From: Brassica napus
Taxonomy: Eukaryota > Streptophyta > Magnoliopsida > Brassicales > Brassicaceae
Assembly (NCBI RefSeq): GCF_020379485.1
Contig: NC_063439.1
Location: 8,162,466-8,226,465 of the forward strand
Direction of reading: 5' to 3'
DNA length: 64,000 nucleotides
The position numbers and the translations under genes are program-made. The number at the start of each line of letters is the position of its first letter. Positions within the stretch are counted from its first letter, which is position 1. This document shows, piece after piece, positions 1 through 11,937 of the stretch. The notes under the pieces were generated by a model that worked only from the letters and a program-made list of their open reading frames with translations, had not been told where the DNA came from and did no database searches.

Positions 1-150
1 GTTACTATACACAAAAGCAACCTACACGTCTACTTTATACGCCTCAGTTATGGGTGTGTATTACTATTATATGCCTCAATTATAAAAATGCAAAACAAGC
101 ACATTCCTTGCGCTTCAAGAATCTGGTCCCCTGTTCCAAAAACGATAGTA

Positions 151-1921
151 TCAAACAACAAAGTCGTGCAAGTGATGGGCATTGGAGAATCTGCTGTCTT
201 CCTGGTTGTTCCCTCCCATGTAACGGTACTCCTCCTCCAGACCAAACCCTTGATAGTTCATTAGCGTCTCGTAGTCCCCTGACCGGTTCATCTCTTGTTC
301 TTGTTGTGGCTTGTCATTAATGTTTGTTGTGTCTGCAGATGGATAGCCGAGGTTATTGTTGTTATCTCCCTGTTGCTGCTGTGACGAGGAGTCTTCTTGG
401 TTGGTGCTGTTGAGTTCTTGAGAAGACTTGGAGATTTGTAACTCACACTCATTACCAAACTCTTCTTTATAAATATCTTCGATCATCGGTTTCCACAGAC
501 GAACTCTCGCGTTTATGAACCAATTAGCAACCTAAGCAGAAACTAAAATGACTCAAACAGAACACAAAGATTGCAACTTTCAAGGGGAGACAAAAAAAGC
601 TCAGCTTTTACCTGGTTTTTAGACAGTCCTGTCTGTTTTGCAAGCATCATCTTCTCAGATTCTTTCGGATATCTACAAAAAAAAAAGTTCTGTAATACTG
701 AAACTGAAAAAAAGGTTTGTGACTTGTGAGCGAAGAAAAACACATACGGATGAAGGAAATGTTCAAAGAGCCAAGCGCGGAGAATAGAGACAGAGTTTTC
801 AGGTAAGCCTCTCTGAGGCCTCCAAGATGGTCTAACCATTCCAAGCTGTTGATGGAAAGCTCTCTGCTGTCTCAACCGTTGATCCAAATACCTCAACCTC
901 GGTATCCTCTCTCCTCCTCCTTGTTGCTCATCTAATGACTCTCCTCCTCCTCCTTTCTCCCCAAGCTTCTCTCTGATGATCTGAATCTGTTCCTTTATCG
1001 CGTCGCGGAGAGAGCGGAAACTGCAAGATATTTTGTTGAGAGCGAGTGATGTGTAAGGCTTAGCTGATCCAAACCCTGCTACTATCTCAAATGATGAAGC
1101 TAATGCTTCCATTTGATGGTAGTATTGGTTGTATCTTTTATCTACCTGCAAGCAACGCATACTCAGAACTAAGTATTTAAGAGATTTGAGTTAAGTTTAG
1201 TTAAAATAACTACCTCATCAACCATTGTTAAGAGCTTGTTCTTCTTGTTCTGAAGCTCTTGACATTCTATTGTAGATAATTTCACATTCGAATCAGTTGA
1301 TAACTCTCCTTGTGTATCCTTGGAACCATTGTTAAAGTCTTCTTCACCTTTCTTCTTCTTCTTTCTCATCTGGTTTAGCTCTTTCTTGACACTAACCACT
1401 TCATCGAGGAGATTCTGAGCCGGTTTAAGATACCGGGAACGCAAAAAGCTGCTCATGAAACCTCCTGAGGTTTCGTTAAACCGGTAATTGCTGTAGAGTC
1501 CAGCGTAACCGGAGGAAGGATTAGATTGACCCAACAACGACATCATCTCTTTGCTCTTCTCCTCCACGTCAAACGGTGGCGTTTGCTTAACCGAGATTGA
1601 AGGATGTGGGGTGAAACCGAAATGGTGGTGGTGAAAGGACGGAAGAGAGATTTGATTGCCGAGGCTTAGAGACAGTCCTTGACCGTCATAAAAGCTTAGA
1701 TCGCTGCTGGAAACGGCATCGTTTCCGGTAACCTCTCCGTTGAGAGTCTGAAGACCCGTGGTTGGTGGAATGAAAACCATCTCGTTTCGAACATTTTCGC
1801 CGACGAAAGATGCGGCGGCGACGGCGGAGGAAGAAGAAGCTTGTTGTTGTTGTTGTTGATGGTTGAGATAGATTGGTTCTTGCTGGTAACAATTGGCATT
1901 ACTCGAGTAGTAAACCGCCAT
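151..1921 (-). CDS. BLH10: BEL1-like homeodomain transcription factor (BLH10-like), 4 coding exons
   Basis: TALE-class homeodomain transcription factor; family members act in the nucleus as heterodimers with KNOX proteins. My model joins 1921-1214, 1145-748, 672-612 and 531-151 (all GT-AG) and gives 515 aa. Visible are a poly-Gln/Ser N-terminus, a GLSLSLG motif near residues 82-88, the SKY box ([15 protein letters not shown], about 162-176), the BELL domain (about 222-300) and the homeodomain (about 344-407) with the recognition-helix core [15 protein letters not shown]. The C-terminus HHLHDFVV matches my memory of Arabidopsis At1g19700. The exon 2 donor was placed at GTATGT because only that keeps HPYPKESEK in frame. 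The ATG at 1919-1921 starts MAVYYSS, as in the Arabidopsis protein. An upstream leader intron is listed separately. Family and gene identity are confident; exact ends of UTRs are not visible. Confidence 0.93.
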
Positions 1922-2012
1922 GGTTAACTGCCTTTTTTTTAGTGAATCTGCAGGAATTTTATTACAGTGATGTCTTAACTTCGATGAGTTTGGTCGGAAA
2001 AGAAACGAGTTC

Positions 2013-2567
2013 CTGCAAAAAAAAAAGAAGAAAAAAGAGTCGTGTAAGGTCTGAGTGGAAGTTAAAACATCGTAATCCCTCTTACCAAACAAGTTTGATC
2101 ATTAACAGTTTGGAAAGCAACAAAATTTAATGGATTAAAGTCAAATTATTGATAAAGCACGTGTTTTTGGTCAAGAACTGAAGAAACCCAGGAACCCCCC
2201 AATTCAAGAATTGTGTCATAGAAAAAAAAAAGTGTAATAGAAGAGGAAATAGTAAACCCGATCCTATCGAGATTATTTTGGAGATAAAGAAAACCTAACT
2301 CGAGGATGAAAGAAAAATGCAGAGTAAAAAGAAGTTTTGTAGTTCAACTCAGTGACTCAAAAGCAGAGAAGATCAATTATTACATATAGAAAAAAAAGTA
2401 AAAGTCTTTTTGATGATTTCATTTCATATGAGAATTTTCAAAAAGGGAGATTTTTTTTTTTTTTAAGAAACAGGATGTAAAAAACATACAAAGAATCAAG
2501 AAATACAGTGCAGATCAACAATCATAGAGAATCAAGAACTTGATTAAAGTTAAAAAAGATAAACTAC
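2013..2567 (-). other. Probable 5'-UTR intron of BLH10-like gene
   Basis: On the minus strand CTGCAG|GTAGTTT at 2567 is a good donor, and a pyrimidine tract ending TTGCAG|GAACTC at 2013 is a good acceptor, 92 bases above the start codon. The interval is AT-rich and has no convincing ORF. A non-coding first exon would lie about 2568-2640. Leader introns are common in this family; this one is inferred from splice signals only. Confidence 0.5.
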
Positions 2568-2639
2568 CTGCAGGAGGAGAAGATGAAACTTTAAAACCCT
2601 AGAAAATAGAGATTGTGTGATGAGTGTGGATGTGGCTGC

Positions 2640-4300
2640 TATATTAGGAAACAAAAAAGAGAAGGAGTTTCCAACAGTCCAAGACAAAAAGAAAATACTC
2701 GAGACCCAATCCCGAGAGAGAAAAAACGATTAATAATTGGAAATTCTGAAATAAACCAAAAGGAATTTCACTCCACAAGAACAAAACCAACTCATATTCT
2801 TATCATTGGGACATTTAGACACCAACCCAATTTTAAAATTCAAACTTTGGTATGGCAATATATCAACAATAAAATAATGACACTACCGGAATTTTTTGAC
2901 AACCGCTACCTGTAATTTAATCTTTTCCGGTAGAAGTTTCTGTACCTTATGCGTCGAGTGTAAATTAATTAACTGATTTGTTGTCTGCCAGCCATTCCTA
3001 TGTAAACACGTGAGAACATATAAATCACTAATCGTCATTGACCTGACGCATACTAGTGACTACTACTTTTTTTTTATGTTAACTAAATACAAAAAGAAAC
3101 AAAAAAGTTTGAAGGCAATAATGCGATGGTAATACTATATAGTTTTATTAGTGTTACTGTTAGTATATGAGAATAACATTATAAAAGAAGAATAAAAAAT
3201 CTAACTTATATATTTAGAGGAAACAGAGTAATATACTAAGCTGGTCTAGGGAAGAAGAAGATGAAAGAAAAAACAAAGGTGGGTGGGTGTCTGTTCAATT
3301 GCTTAATTGAAGGATTAAATGACTTAACAACCAGTTGGTGAGTCCCTCCTTACTCTTCTGTTATACCCAATTTTCTCTAAGTTTCTTGTCTTTTTCATTT
3401 CTTTTTAGCTATAATCCTTTTTGCTAGCTATACACCTATATATATAAACAATCTATTAGTATATGTTTGTATTTGCATATTCCGTAATGCATAAGATACG
3501 TACGATTTACTATTTTTATAGCTACATTAATGGCTAATGTATAGTTTTCTTAGTATTCGAGAGGTGATTATATTGATTTTGTTCCCACGTGGATGTTGAT
3601 TTGTTCAAAATATAATATAGGCAGTTAGCTGGTGAGGGGGAGGATCAAATGTAATAAAAATCTGATATGTTTTTTTATTGGTTTCAAAATGTCATGGTGT
3701 AAAACGTAGTATTATATAACTACGATGTGTTTTTTTAAAGAGTATAATAATAATTTAAAAGACCGATGATGATTCATGAATCGATGATGCTACTAGTACT
3801 AAATTGGGAAATGGTCTGAGCAAGAAACGAAGACCTCTAATTTGAAAAGAAAAAAATAAATTAATAAAGTTATGCCAATTGTCAAATATATAAATTGCAT
3901 GGAAATCCAACATTAAACAGCCACAAGTTATGGTCGTAAAACAAAAAGTAAAATGTCTTTACCCTACTACATCCAGCATTAAACAGCCACAAGTTATGGT
4001 CGTGAAACAAAAAGTAAATGTCTTTACTGCCACATACATCGTTGCCACCACCACTAAAAAATCATGCTTTCTGAAATTTCAGCAAACCAAACCGAAGCCA
4101 ATATGGGCCTTTAATGGATAACCAATATATCAGATATTGTAGGCCCAATACAAAACCTGCCTGTCCACTAATACAACGGCGATCAGTCCATTAGTATTAG
4201 GTGAAAACGGCTTGAAGTTGGGACAGAGATACATCATCTTCCTACCAATATTCCCCACTCGATTACTGTAGTTTTTCTTCGTAGAGATCGTTGGAATCAC
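2640..4300. other. Divergent intergenic region between BLH10 and GT4
   Basis: AT-rich promoter DNA shared by the minus-strand BLH10 and the plus-strand glycosyltransferase. ORFs here are short and without recognisable similarity. The only internal structure I see is the tandem repeat at 3905-4035. GGCCCA-type motifs (gggcctt near 4105, aggccca near 4141) lie close upstream of the plus-strand gene and resemble site II promoter elements. Confidence 0.5.
3905..4035. repeat. Tandem repeat, two copies of about 66 bp
   Basis: Copy 1 (3905-3970) and copy 2 (3971-4035) both begin ATCCARCATTAAACAGCC and continue through ACAAGTTATGGTCGT(A/G)AAAC to ATGTCTTTAC. They differ at only a few positions, so the duplication is fairly recent. 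It lies about 330 bp upstream of the GT4 start codon. Confidence 0.85.
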
Positions 4301-4304
4301 GGAG

Positions 4305-4341
4305 ATGGATTGTAACTTTGGAAACCCCTAGGATGTGGTGA
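4305..4341 (+). promoter_or_regulatory. Two short uORFs upstream of the GT4 start
   Basis: An 8-codon ORF (MDCNFGNP, 4305-4331, stop TAG) and a two-codon ORF (ATG TGG TGA, 4333-4341) lie between the likely transcription start and the main ATG at 4362. If both are in the mature leader they could lower translation of the main frame. Whether the transcript starts upstream of 4305 is not shown by the sequence. Confidence 0.4.
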
Positions 4342-4361
4342 AGCTAGTCGGAGAGAACTAA

Positions 4362-6155
4362 ATGGGGAAGCCGTCGTCAACGAGTGTGTGGGTAACAATG
4401 ATGCAGAAGAAGAAGAGATGGCCACTGATGATTCTGCTCTTTTTATCTGTATCAACCGTTGGAATGATTCTCGTCAGATCCGCCTTCGATTCCTGCAGTA
4501 TCAGCGGAAACCGATGCGGACGATTCGTCGTGGAGAAGAAGCAAGAGAGCAGCGACGTGAAGATCCGATCGGCGGATCCTCTCGGTTTCATGAAATCGAA
4601 ACTCGTTCTACTCGTATCTCACGAACTCTCCCTCTCAGGTAACGGTTCTTGCTCTTTCTTTACATCTGAATCTCGGGTCGAGCTCAAGTTTTTGTCTTTT
4701 CGAGTGATGAAGTTAGTGTGTGGTTTTAGGTGGACCTTTGCTGTTGATGGAGCTTGCGTTTCTGTTGAGAGGGGTTGGTGCTGAAGTTGTTTGGACCACG
4801 AATCAGAAACCTGTTGAAGCAGATGAAGTTGTTAATGTTTTGGAACACAAGATGTTGGATCGAGGAGTGAAGGTTTAAGATTTAAGATTAGCTCCTCCGT
4901 GATTGTTCTTTTTAGTTCCTGATCATAATCAATCTTATTGATTCGTTTAGGTTATCTCAGCGAAGAGTCAGAAAGCTGTAGATACAGCTCTCAAGTCTGA
5001 TCTGGTTGTTTTGAACACTGCTGTTGCTGGGAAATGGCTTGATGCTGTTCTCAAGGACAATGTTCCTAAAGTTCTTCCCAAGATCCTCTGGTGGATTCAT
5101 GAGATGAGAGGTCATTATTTCAAGGCGGATTTAGTCAAGCATCTTCCTTTTGTTGCGGGGGCAATGATTGATTCGCACGCAACAGCTGAGTACTGGAAGA
5201 ACAGGACTCATGATCGCTTAGGGTCTGTTTCCTCTCTTTGGAAATTTTGTATCAGTTTGTTACTTATCTCGGGTTTTTGGCGTTAATGTTCTACTTTGAA
5301 CTGTTTGTAACACAGGATTAAAATGCCTAAAACTTATGTCGTGCACCTAGGAAATAGCAAGGAGTTGATGGAAGTTGCTGAAGATAGTTTCGCCAAGAAA
5401 GTTTTGCGTGAGCAAGTTCGAGAATCTCTTGGAGTGCAGAGTGATGACATTCTATTTGGCATTATTAATAGTAAGCCTTCTATCACACATTCTTCTTGTT
5501 ACTCAGTTTTCCTCAAGAATTTACTTAATTTGCTTTTTTTACGGTTGATTCTTTTATTGCAGGTGTATCTCGAGGAAAGGGCCAAGATCTATTCCTCAGA
5601 GCCTTCCATGAAAGTCTAGAAATAATCAAAGAGACTAAAAAGCATGAGGTACCAACAATGCATGCAGTTGTAGTAGGAAGCGACATGAGCGCACAGACGA
5701 AATTTGAGACAGAGCTACGAAGGTTTGTCCAAGAGAAGCAACTTGAGAAAGTTGTCCACTTTGTCAACAAAACAATGAAAGTAGCACCATATCTAGCAGC
5801 CATTGATGTTCTTGTCCAAAACTCCCAAGCCAGAGGAGAATGCTTCGGGAGAATAACAATCGAGGCCATGGCCTTTAAGCTTCCTGTACTCGGTACCGCA
5901 GCAGGAGGAACAATGGAGATTGTAGTGAACAGAACAACTGGTCTTTTACACAACGCCGGTAAAGAGGGTGTGTTACCGCTTGCCAGAAACATTGTGAAGC
6001 TGGCAACAAACGTGGAGATGAGGACGACAATGGGGAAGAAAGGGTATGAGAGGGTAAAAGAGATGTTTATGGAACATCATATGTCTCATCGGATAGCTTC
6101 TGTGCTCAGAGAAGTGTTGCAACACGCAAAAGTTCACTCACGAACAACAAAATAG
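4362..6155 (+). CDS. Family-4 GT-B glycosyltransferase, single-pass membrane protein, 5 exons
   Basis: Model join 4362-4638, 4730-4872, 4951-5222, 5316-5470, 5563-6155 gives 479 aa with every junction GT-AG and in frame. Residues about 20-42 form one hydrophobic segment just after a basic stretch (QKKKR), typical of a type II Golgi/ER anchor. The rest reads as a GT-B fold: an N-terminal Rossmann half (LVLLVSHELSLSGGPLLLMELAF) and a C-terminal donor-binding half. That half holds the GT4 EX7E signature in ECFGRITIEAM and the glycine-rich LPVLGTAAGGT. It matches my recollection of Arabidopsis At1g19710 in sequence and length. Donor and acceptor sugars cannot be told from sequence. Confidence 0.92.
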
Positions 6156-6380
6156 TTATCATTAAACAGAATTTAGCATGGAGATGCTTATGTTGTTACA
6201 TTTTATTTTACACTCTCTTCTTGTTTCTCTAGCTTTTGGTGTTCATCTGTTTATAGAAACAACAATGTTATTTATCTGGAAAGGAAACTCAATGCGTTTA
6301 TCCGCATGTTTATTTTACTTGCAACTCTTGCAACCCATACGAGGTTAGATGTTTATCTTGTTTTGTGCAGACAAGATTGT

Positions 6381-8736
6381 TCAGTAGACCTTGAAACAGG
6401 AAGCTCTGTTGTATTGAGGCTTATTGTTGTTGCCAAGCCAGTGCTGCATATGAACTCCAATGGCGTCCAAGTAAGCGCTACTTCTACCATGTAAACCCAA
6501 CACTTTTCCTTGCGTGGTAGTTGAAGTGAAATAAGTTCCGGTCTCTTCACCGTAAGGACCGTACTTTCCACGGCTCGTGTAGAAACTCAGAGACTTGACA
6601 ACGTTAGTTTTGTCTGAATTGTTCAGAGGTCCGTAATACCCTGAAATGCAGGTGAGCATCTCGTTTGGATACTCGAGTTTTATCTGCAAGAGACACTCAA
6701 GATCAGCATGGTTGTGATGCATAAAAAAAACAAAAGTGGCTTTTATATAGGAAAGAAGAAATCGACTGTTGTTTACCCTGTGTGTGAAGACTCCATTGTT
6801 ACCACCATGTTTAACAGACCAAACAGATTGTCCATTTCTATCGTACTCGACTTGTAATGAAGAGATAGCATCATTTCCTCTTGTTACGAATATCTGCTTG
6901 ATCCCTGAATATACACCATCGTCCCACGGTTTACCTCCGTTGCCTCCCCACGGTCCAGGCCCGCTCGGTGTTGGTTCTTTGACGACTCCACGCTCAAACT
7001 GTGAAATTGATTTAAACTCAACAAGTAAGCTGCTATTACGGTGTTCAATCCTGAAACCCTATACACCAAAGAACAGTTGAATCTACAAGTTACCTCTTCG
7101 CCACGGCCGTTTGCTGCAAGGACTAGCTTATTAGCCCATGGTGAATTTTCGATTACAGCAACGCCAGAGTTGTTATGAGGAACAATTGCATTGTGAGGAG
7201 ATGGCTTGAGGGGACTTATTTTGCAATCCATAACATGAACACCAATTGCATCAAGAAACAAACCTTCTCTTCCAAGGAATCCAACAACTTTAGCATCATC
7301 CGTTTTATGAGTAAAGGAAGGTCCTTGTTCTTCTCCAAAAGGTCCATGCTTTCCTTTATTGGTGTGGAAAGTCAGCGACTTTATCACATTAGGTCCCATG
7401 TAGATCAACGGTCCATATGTTCCCGTTACATGTGTTAAAATCTCTGATGGGTAATCAAATACAATCTGCAAACCAAAAACAGAGAGACTGTTATAGTAGT
7501 TATTTGTGGTGTATTTTAGCTTTAAACAAGCTCTTAAAAAAAATTAAATTCACACACCTTTTCATGTTTGAAACTTCCCCTGCCACCATGCTTGCTTCCC
7601 CAAACAGCTTGTCCTCTAGAATCATAACACACCTTCATAGATACAATCCCTACACTGCGTGACAAATTGATTTGTCTAATACCGGTATAAATCCCATCGT
7701 CAAATACGATTCCACCGGCTCCACCCCATGGTCCATATGTTTTTGCATCACCTCCAGCTTTTGGCTGCACCTTCTCAGTATCTGTCACCACCTGATAAAA
7801 ACAAATTTGATGTTCTTTTGGTAAACAAAAATCGGGTAAAAAATAGAAAGATCTGAGTGTATAACATGAAAGTCTAGAATTCACCTTATGTTTGGTGATC
7901 TCAGCACCTGCGTGTTCACGGGGTTGATGAGAAGGCAAAGTTGGATCTTTCTTCTTGAGTGCAACAAATATATCAAAGTTTTGACCTACACTTCCTTGAA
8001 TCACTGAGTATTCGAAGTCCTTATCACCATTGTGGACATTTTGATGTGAGTGCATGACAATCCTCGAGGAGGGATTATCCTCTTTATGAATTTGTTGAAG
8101 GTGAACACCAATAGCATCCAAATAGGAACCAGCCTTCCCATGGAACCCAGTAACCTTTGACTCTGATTTTGGTAATGAGAAACATGTACCTGACTCAACA
8201 CCAAATGGTCCATACTTTTTGCGGTTACTCTCCAAGGTAAGCGACCGAACACATACATGTCCCCAGATGTCATAGCTGCCATAGGTTCCATGTACTGAGG
8301 TCAAATACTCATGCGGGTAATCAAGTGTGACCTAAAACAAAACGAGAACGGTGATCAATTTCTGAAAAACTATAGAGGATTAGTTTAAGAGAAAGTCTCT
8401 TTGTCCTACCTTTTCAAACTTCGAGCCTCCGTTTCCTCCATGTTTTTCAGACCAAAACGAGCTTCCATTCTTGTCATACTCAACTTGGATGGAGTCTATA
8501 CTAGAGCCATGCGCTATGTTTATTTGCCTTACTGTGGTGAACATTCCATCATCCCAGGCATGACCACCTTGGCCTCCCCATGGGCCAACTGATGCAGGCT
8601 TTCCTTGAACACTCTGCAGCAACAACTTCAAGTTAATCTCACATAACCATAACTGCAAAATCAGGTTTTCAAGGTGCACAAAAACATATACATAAAATAA
8701 AGAATCAGGCTAAACAAAAGATGTTGCCAATACCAT
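6381..8736 (-). CDS. JAL3: Jacalin-related lectin with three jacalin domains (JAL3-like), 7 coding exons
   Basis: Mannose-binding-type jacalin lectin. Model on the minus strand: 8736-8734, 8613-8410, 8331-7885, 7791-7558, 7465-7094, 6998-6777, 6683-6381, giving 594 aa. Exon 1 supplies only the ATG, spliced to AGT GTT CAA (MSVQGKPASVGPWGG). Three repeats each start with a GPWGG..G....DDG motif (exons 2, 4 and 6) and end with LDAIGVH (exons 3, 5 and 7). The linkers are Lys- and His-rich. The tandem-domain architecture and C-terminus match Arabidopsis At1g19715 as I remember it. No signal peptide or membrane segment, so cytosolic or nucleocytoplasmic as is usual for this family. The ligand is unknown. 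Confidence 0.92.
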
Positions 8737-9255
8737 TCTCAGATGATCTCAAAAGACTCAAAACAAGTGCAAGAAGCTCGAGTGAAGAGATAGTTGACTA
8801 CATAGCTTAGACATTTGATGGGTATTTATGATGGAAGAAAAGGTTACGTTTGTGGTTGGGCATTTTCTGGAATATATAAAATCGAAGATGCAGAATACAC
8901 GTCACTACAAGCAATTCATTCGCGTTTCCACTTTCAAGGGAAGTCATGGAAGGAAAAGGGAATCATATTCTCAAAGAATCATATCTTCCAGGATAACAAA
9001 AACACGCACTATTGAACCATTCCTAAATTGGTAAGGTTCCCTATCTACACGGTGCCCATATAAGTAAGAAAATGACTTCAAGGCACCACTGGCGTATAAG
9101 GAGCTTTCAAACTTCAACCAAAATTTACTCAAGCCATGCTACTAACTCAGTCTTCAACTGCATAAAATATATGACGATGATACATTAGGTGGCTATGTCC
9201 TTAAAACGACTGCTCAAATCAAGTTAAGTAGTACCTTAGTGGTTGGTTAATCACT
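8737..9255. other. JAL3 upstream region / PPR 3' flank
   Basis: About 520 bp between the JAL3 start codon and the PPR stop, both genes on the minus strand. It must hold the JAL3 promoter and leader. I see no additional gene; the short plus-strand ORFs have no recognisable content. Confidence 0.5.
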
Positions 9256-11937
9256 CTACCAATAATCTTTACAGGAACAATCACCATTCTTAAAGTGGTG
9301 CAAGCATCTTGTGTCCTCCAACAATATTTCACAGCTATATCTTTTGGAGATGTACTTTGCAATATTATGGCAATCCCGGCACATCCTAAGATTTTTCAAG
9401 ATCCTGATCGTCTTAGGTTCACGCGATGAGGATATTAGACCAAAAGCCATGGCAAACTTTTCGCTGTGGATTCCACAAGTTTTTTCCCTTCCTTCTTCCT
9501 CAATCAGAAGTTCTCCATTGTATTGGTCATTTCTATCATCCATCCTACACAACTTTTCCACCCATGGATACAGCACATCAGTACACAGTTTGGACTGATC
9601 ACCTGTCGTGAATGTATGAACTAAATTTCTAGCTTCAATCCAGCTCTGTCCAAGATGTTTCTTAAGAAGCTTTTCTTTCCTTGGTTTCTTTCCTTCTAAA
9701 GATCTCCCAAGTCTTGCACCTAAGGCATAGATCTGCGATACCAGATTTTCAGTGACCGGATTCTCAGGTTCCAAGGAGAACAAGTGCTCTGCTGCATGGA
9801 TTGCCGAGTCAATATCACCGTGAATCCTGCAGGCAGTTAAGAAGCTTTCCCAGATAGGTGGCTCTGATTGAACATTCATCTCCTGGATAAACTGCAGCGC
9901 TTCTTCAAGTCTGTTGGATCGTCCGTACAACGATACCATAGCGCAACAATGTTCCAGAGCAGGAATAATATGGTAATCATTCGCTATGCTGGAGAAGACT
10001 TTCTTTCCTTGTTCTACATTTCCCATCAGACCGTGTGCAAGGATGATACTCGAAAGAGTTCCCCTATTTGGCTTAATCTCCTCTGTCTTCATTTGATCAA
10101 AAAGATCAAGCGCTGGACCATAGCTACCGTGCAAAACATAGCCTCCAATCAGTGAGTTCCAAGTTATGATGTCTTTCGTTTTCATACCCTTGAATACCGT
10201 TCTTGCATATCCTATATCTCCTGACTTAGCATAAGTATCTATCAAAGCGTTTTTAACAGCATGAACCGCATCTAGGTTTCTCCGCAGTACACAGCCGTGT
10301 ATCTCTCTTACCATTCTGGCCCCAAGAAGATTAGCGGAAGCAGGTAAAAGACTCAGTATGGTAACTGAATTTGGCATGAAACGAGAGAACTGCATCTTCC
10401 TAAAAAGCTCCAAGGCCTCGTCTTTCTTTCCGTTTTGTATATAACCAGCAATGATCAGGTTCCATGAGGCAGTATTCCTCTGAACGTTCCCATCTTTTTC
10501 CATCCTCTGAAACAGATCCATAGCCTCACCCTCGTCTCCATTCTGAATATATCCCGAGATCATCGTGTTCCATGTGATGATATTTGGTTTTACATTTTCC
10601 TCCTGCATCCTTGTAAACAACTCATAAGCCTTCCCGCAATATTCCGCTTGGCAATAACCCGTTATCATCGAGTTCCAAGTATACACATCCTTATTCTTTA
10701 TCGAGTCAAAAACTTTCCTGGCTTCTTCAAGTTTCCCACACTTGGAGTACATATCCACCAGAGAGTTCCCCACAAGCACATCATCCATAAACCCCATCTT
10801 GACAGCAATAGAGTGAACTTCTGATCCCAGGTTCAGAATCTTCAAACACGAACAAGCAGACACAGCGCTCATAATAGTGACTCCATTAGGCACTACACCC
10901 GCTAAAAACATCTTCCTAAACGTATCCAACGCCTGATATCTCTTCCCGTTATGAATCAACCCCGAAATCATAGCTGTCCAAGTAAACACATCGGCAGTAA
11001 CACCAAAACTCTCCATCTTCTGCATCAAATCAATCGCAGCATCGCATTTCCCCAGCTGGTTGTAACCTCCAATCAATATGTTCCAAGTAACAAGCCCTGG
11101 AGAGATCCCTTCTTTCTCCATCTCCTCGACCAAATCAACAGCTTCTTCATGTTTACCGTTGTGGCAGTAAGCTAAGAGCACCGAGTTCCAAGCAACCACA
11201 TCTCTCTCCTCCATGCGTCTAAAGAACTTCGTAGCTAAACTCAACTCACCACATTTCGCATACACGGCCAAAATCGAGTTGCTAACACGGAGACAAGAAG
11301 TCATCCCGAGTTTCACAACCACAGAATGAATCAACTTCCCGGTCTCAACATCACCACAGTTCGCACACCCTTGTAGTATCTTGGGAAACAAGAAATCATC
11401 AGGCAAAACTCCGTCCTCCATCATCATACGAAAGAGGTTAGAGACTTCTCTCCACCGATGCTCCCTCGAGTAAGCGCCAATCATGGCAGACCAAGTGTAG
11501 AGGTTTCTCTCACGCATTGAATCGAACACCTTGCGCGCATCAACGAGGCACCCGCATTTCGCGTACATGCTCAAGAGCTTGGTCTCCACGAAGACGTCGG
11601 GCTGCGGGAACTGATCGAAGCGCGCGTGGAGGATGCGGCCGAGGTGGACGGAGCCGGAATCGATGCAGGATTCGAGCAGGTTGAGGTAAGTGCTTCGTTT
11701 CATCTTGGTGCCTTGTTGGAACATGGAGTCTAGAGCTTTCTCGGCTTCGAGGAGGCTTCCGTTTCTGCACAAGTAGTCGAGTTGCTCGTCGGGGGTGATG
11801 ATGGGTTGTTTCTTCTTGACGAAAGAGAGATTCTTTTTCCTGGATTTGGGATGGGATTCTGGTGAAGTCTCTACCTTTGCTGGGATTTGATAGTTCACAC
11901 AAGTTTTGGGGAACGATGGTATGAAAAGCTTCTCCAT
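9256..11937 (-). CDS. PLS-class pentatricopeptide repeat protein with C-terminal DYW deaminase-like domain, intronless
   Basis: Single open frame of 893 aa from ATG 11937, without introns as is usual for the family. After a short basic, Ser/Lys-rich N-terminus come about 18-20 PPR repeats of P, L and S type (recurring VFTWTAMISG, NALIDTYAKSGD and ITWNSLIGGY signatures). These are followed by E/E+ motifs and a DYW domain ending in the literal DYW. The deaminase zinc ligands are present: HSEK at residue 824 and CRDC at 853-856, plus CSC near the end. DYW proteins of this class usually act as C-to-U RNA editing factors in plastids or mitochondria. The target site and organelle are not predictable here. 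It corresponds to Arabidopsis At1g19720. The next gene downstream on the same strand is JAL3. Confidence 0.95.
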   Translation of the reverse strand: MEKLFIPSFPKTCVNYQIPAKVETSPESHPKSRKKNLSFVKKKQPIITPDEQLDYLCRNGSLLEAEKALDSMFQQGTKMKRSTYLNLLESCIDSGSVHLGRILHARFDQFPQPDVFVETKLLSMYAKCGCLVDARKVFDSMRERNLYTWSAMIGAYSREHRWREVSNLFRMMMEDGVLPDDFLFPKILQGCANCGDVETGKLIHSVVVKLGMTSCLRVSNSILAVYAKCGELSLATKFFRRMEERDVVAWNSVLLAYCHNGKHEEAVDLVEEMEKEGISPGLVTWNILIGGYNQLGKCDAAIDLMQKMESFGVTADVFTWTAMISGLIHNGKRYQALDTFRKMFLAGVVPNGVTIMSAVSACSCLKILNLGSEVHSIAVKMGFMDDVLVGNSLVDMYSKCGKLEEARKVFDSIKNKDVYTWNSMITGYCQAEYCGKAYELFTRMQEENVKPNIITWNTMISGYIQNGDEGEAMDLFQRMEKDGNVQRNTASWNLIIAGYIQNGKKDEALELFRKMQFSRFMPNSVTILSLLPASANLLGARMVREIHGCVLRRNLDAVHAVKNALIDTYAKSGDIGYARTVFKGMKTKDIITWNSLIGGYVLHGSYGPALDLFDQMKTEEIKPNRGTLSSIILAHGLMGNVEQGKKVFSSIANDYHIIPALEHCCAMVSLYGRSNRLEEALQFIQEMNVQSEPPIWESFLTACRIHGDIDSAIHAAEHLFSLEPENPVTENLVSQIYALGARLGRSLEGKKPRKEKLLKKHLGQSWIEARNLVHTFTTGDQSKLCTDVLYPWVEKLCRMDDRNDQYNGELLIEEEGREKTCGIHSEKFAMAFGLISSSREPKTIRILKNLRMCRDCHNIAKYISKRYSCEILLEDTRCLHHFKNGDCSCKDYW

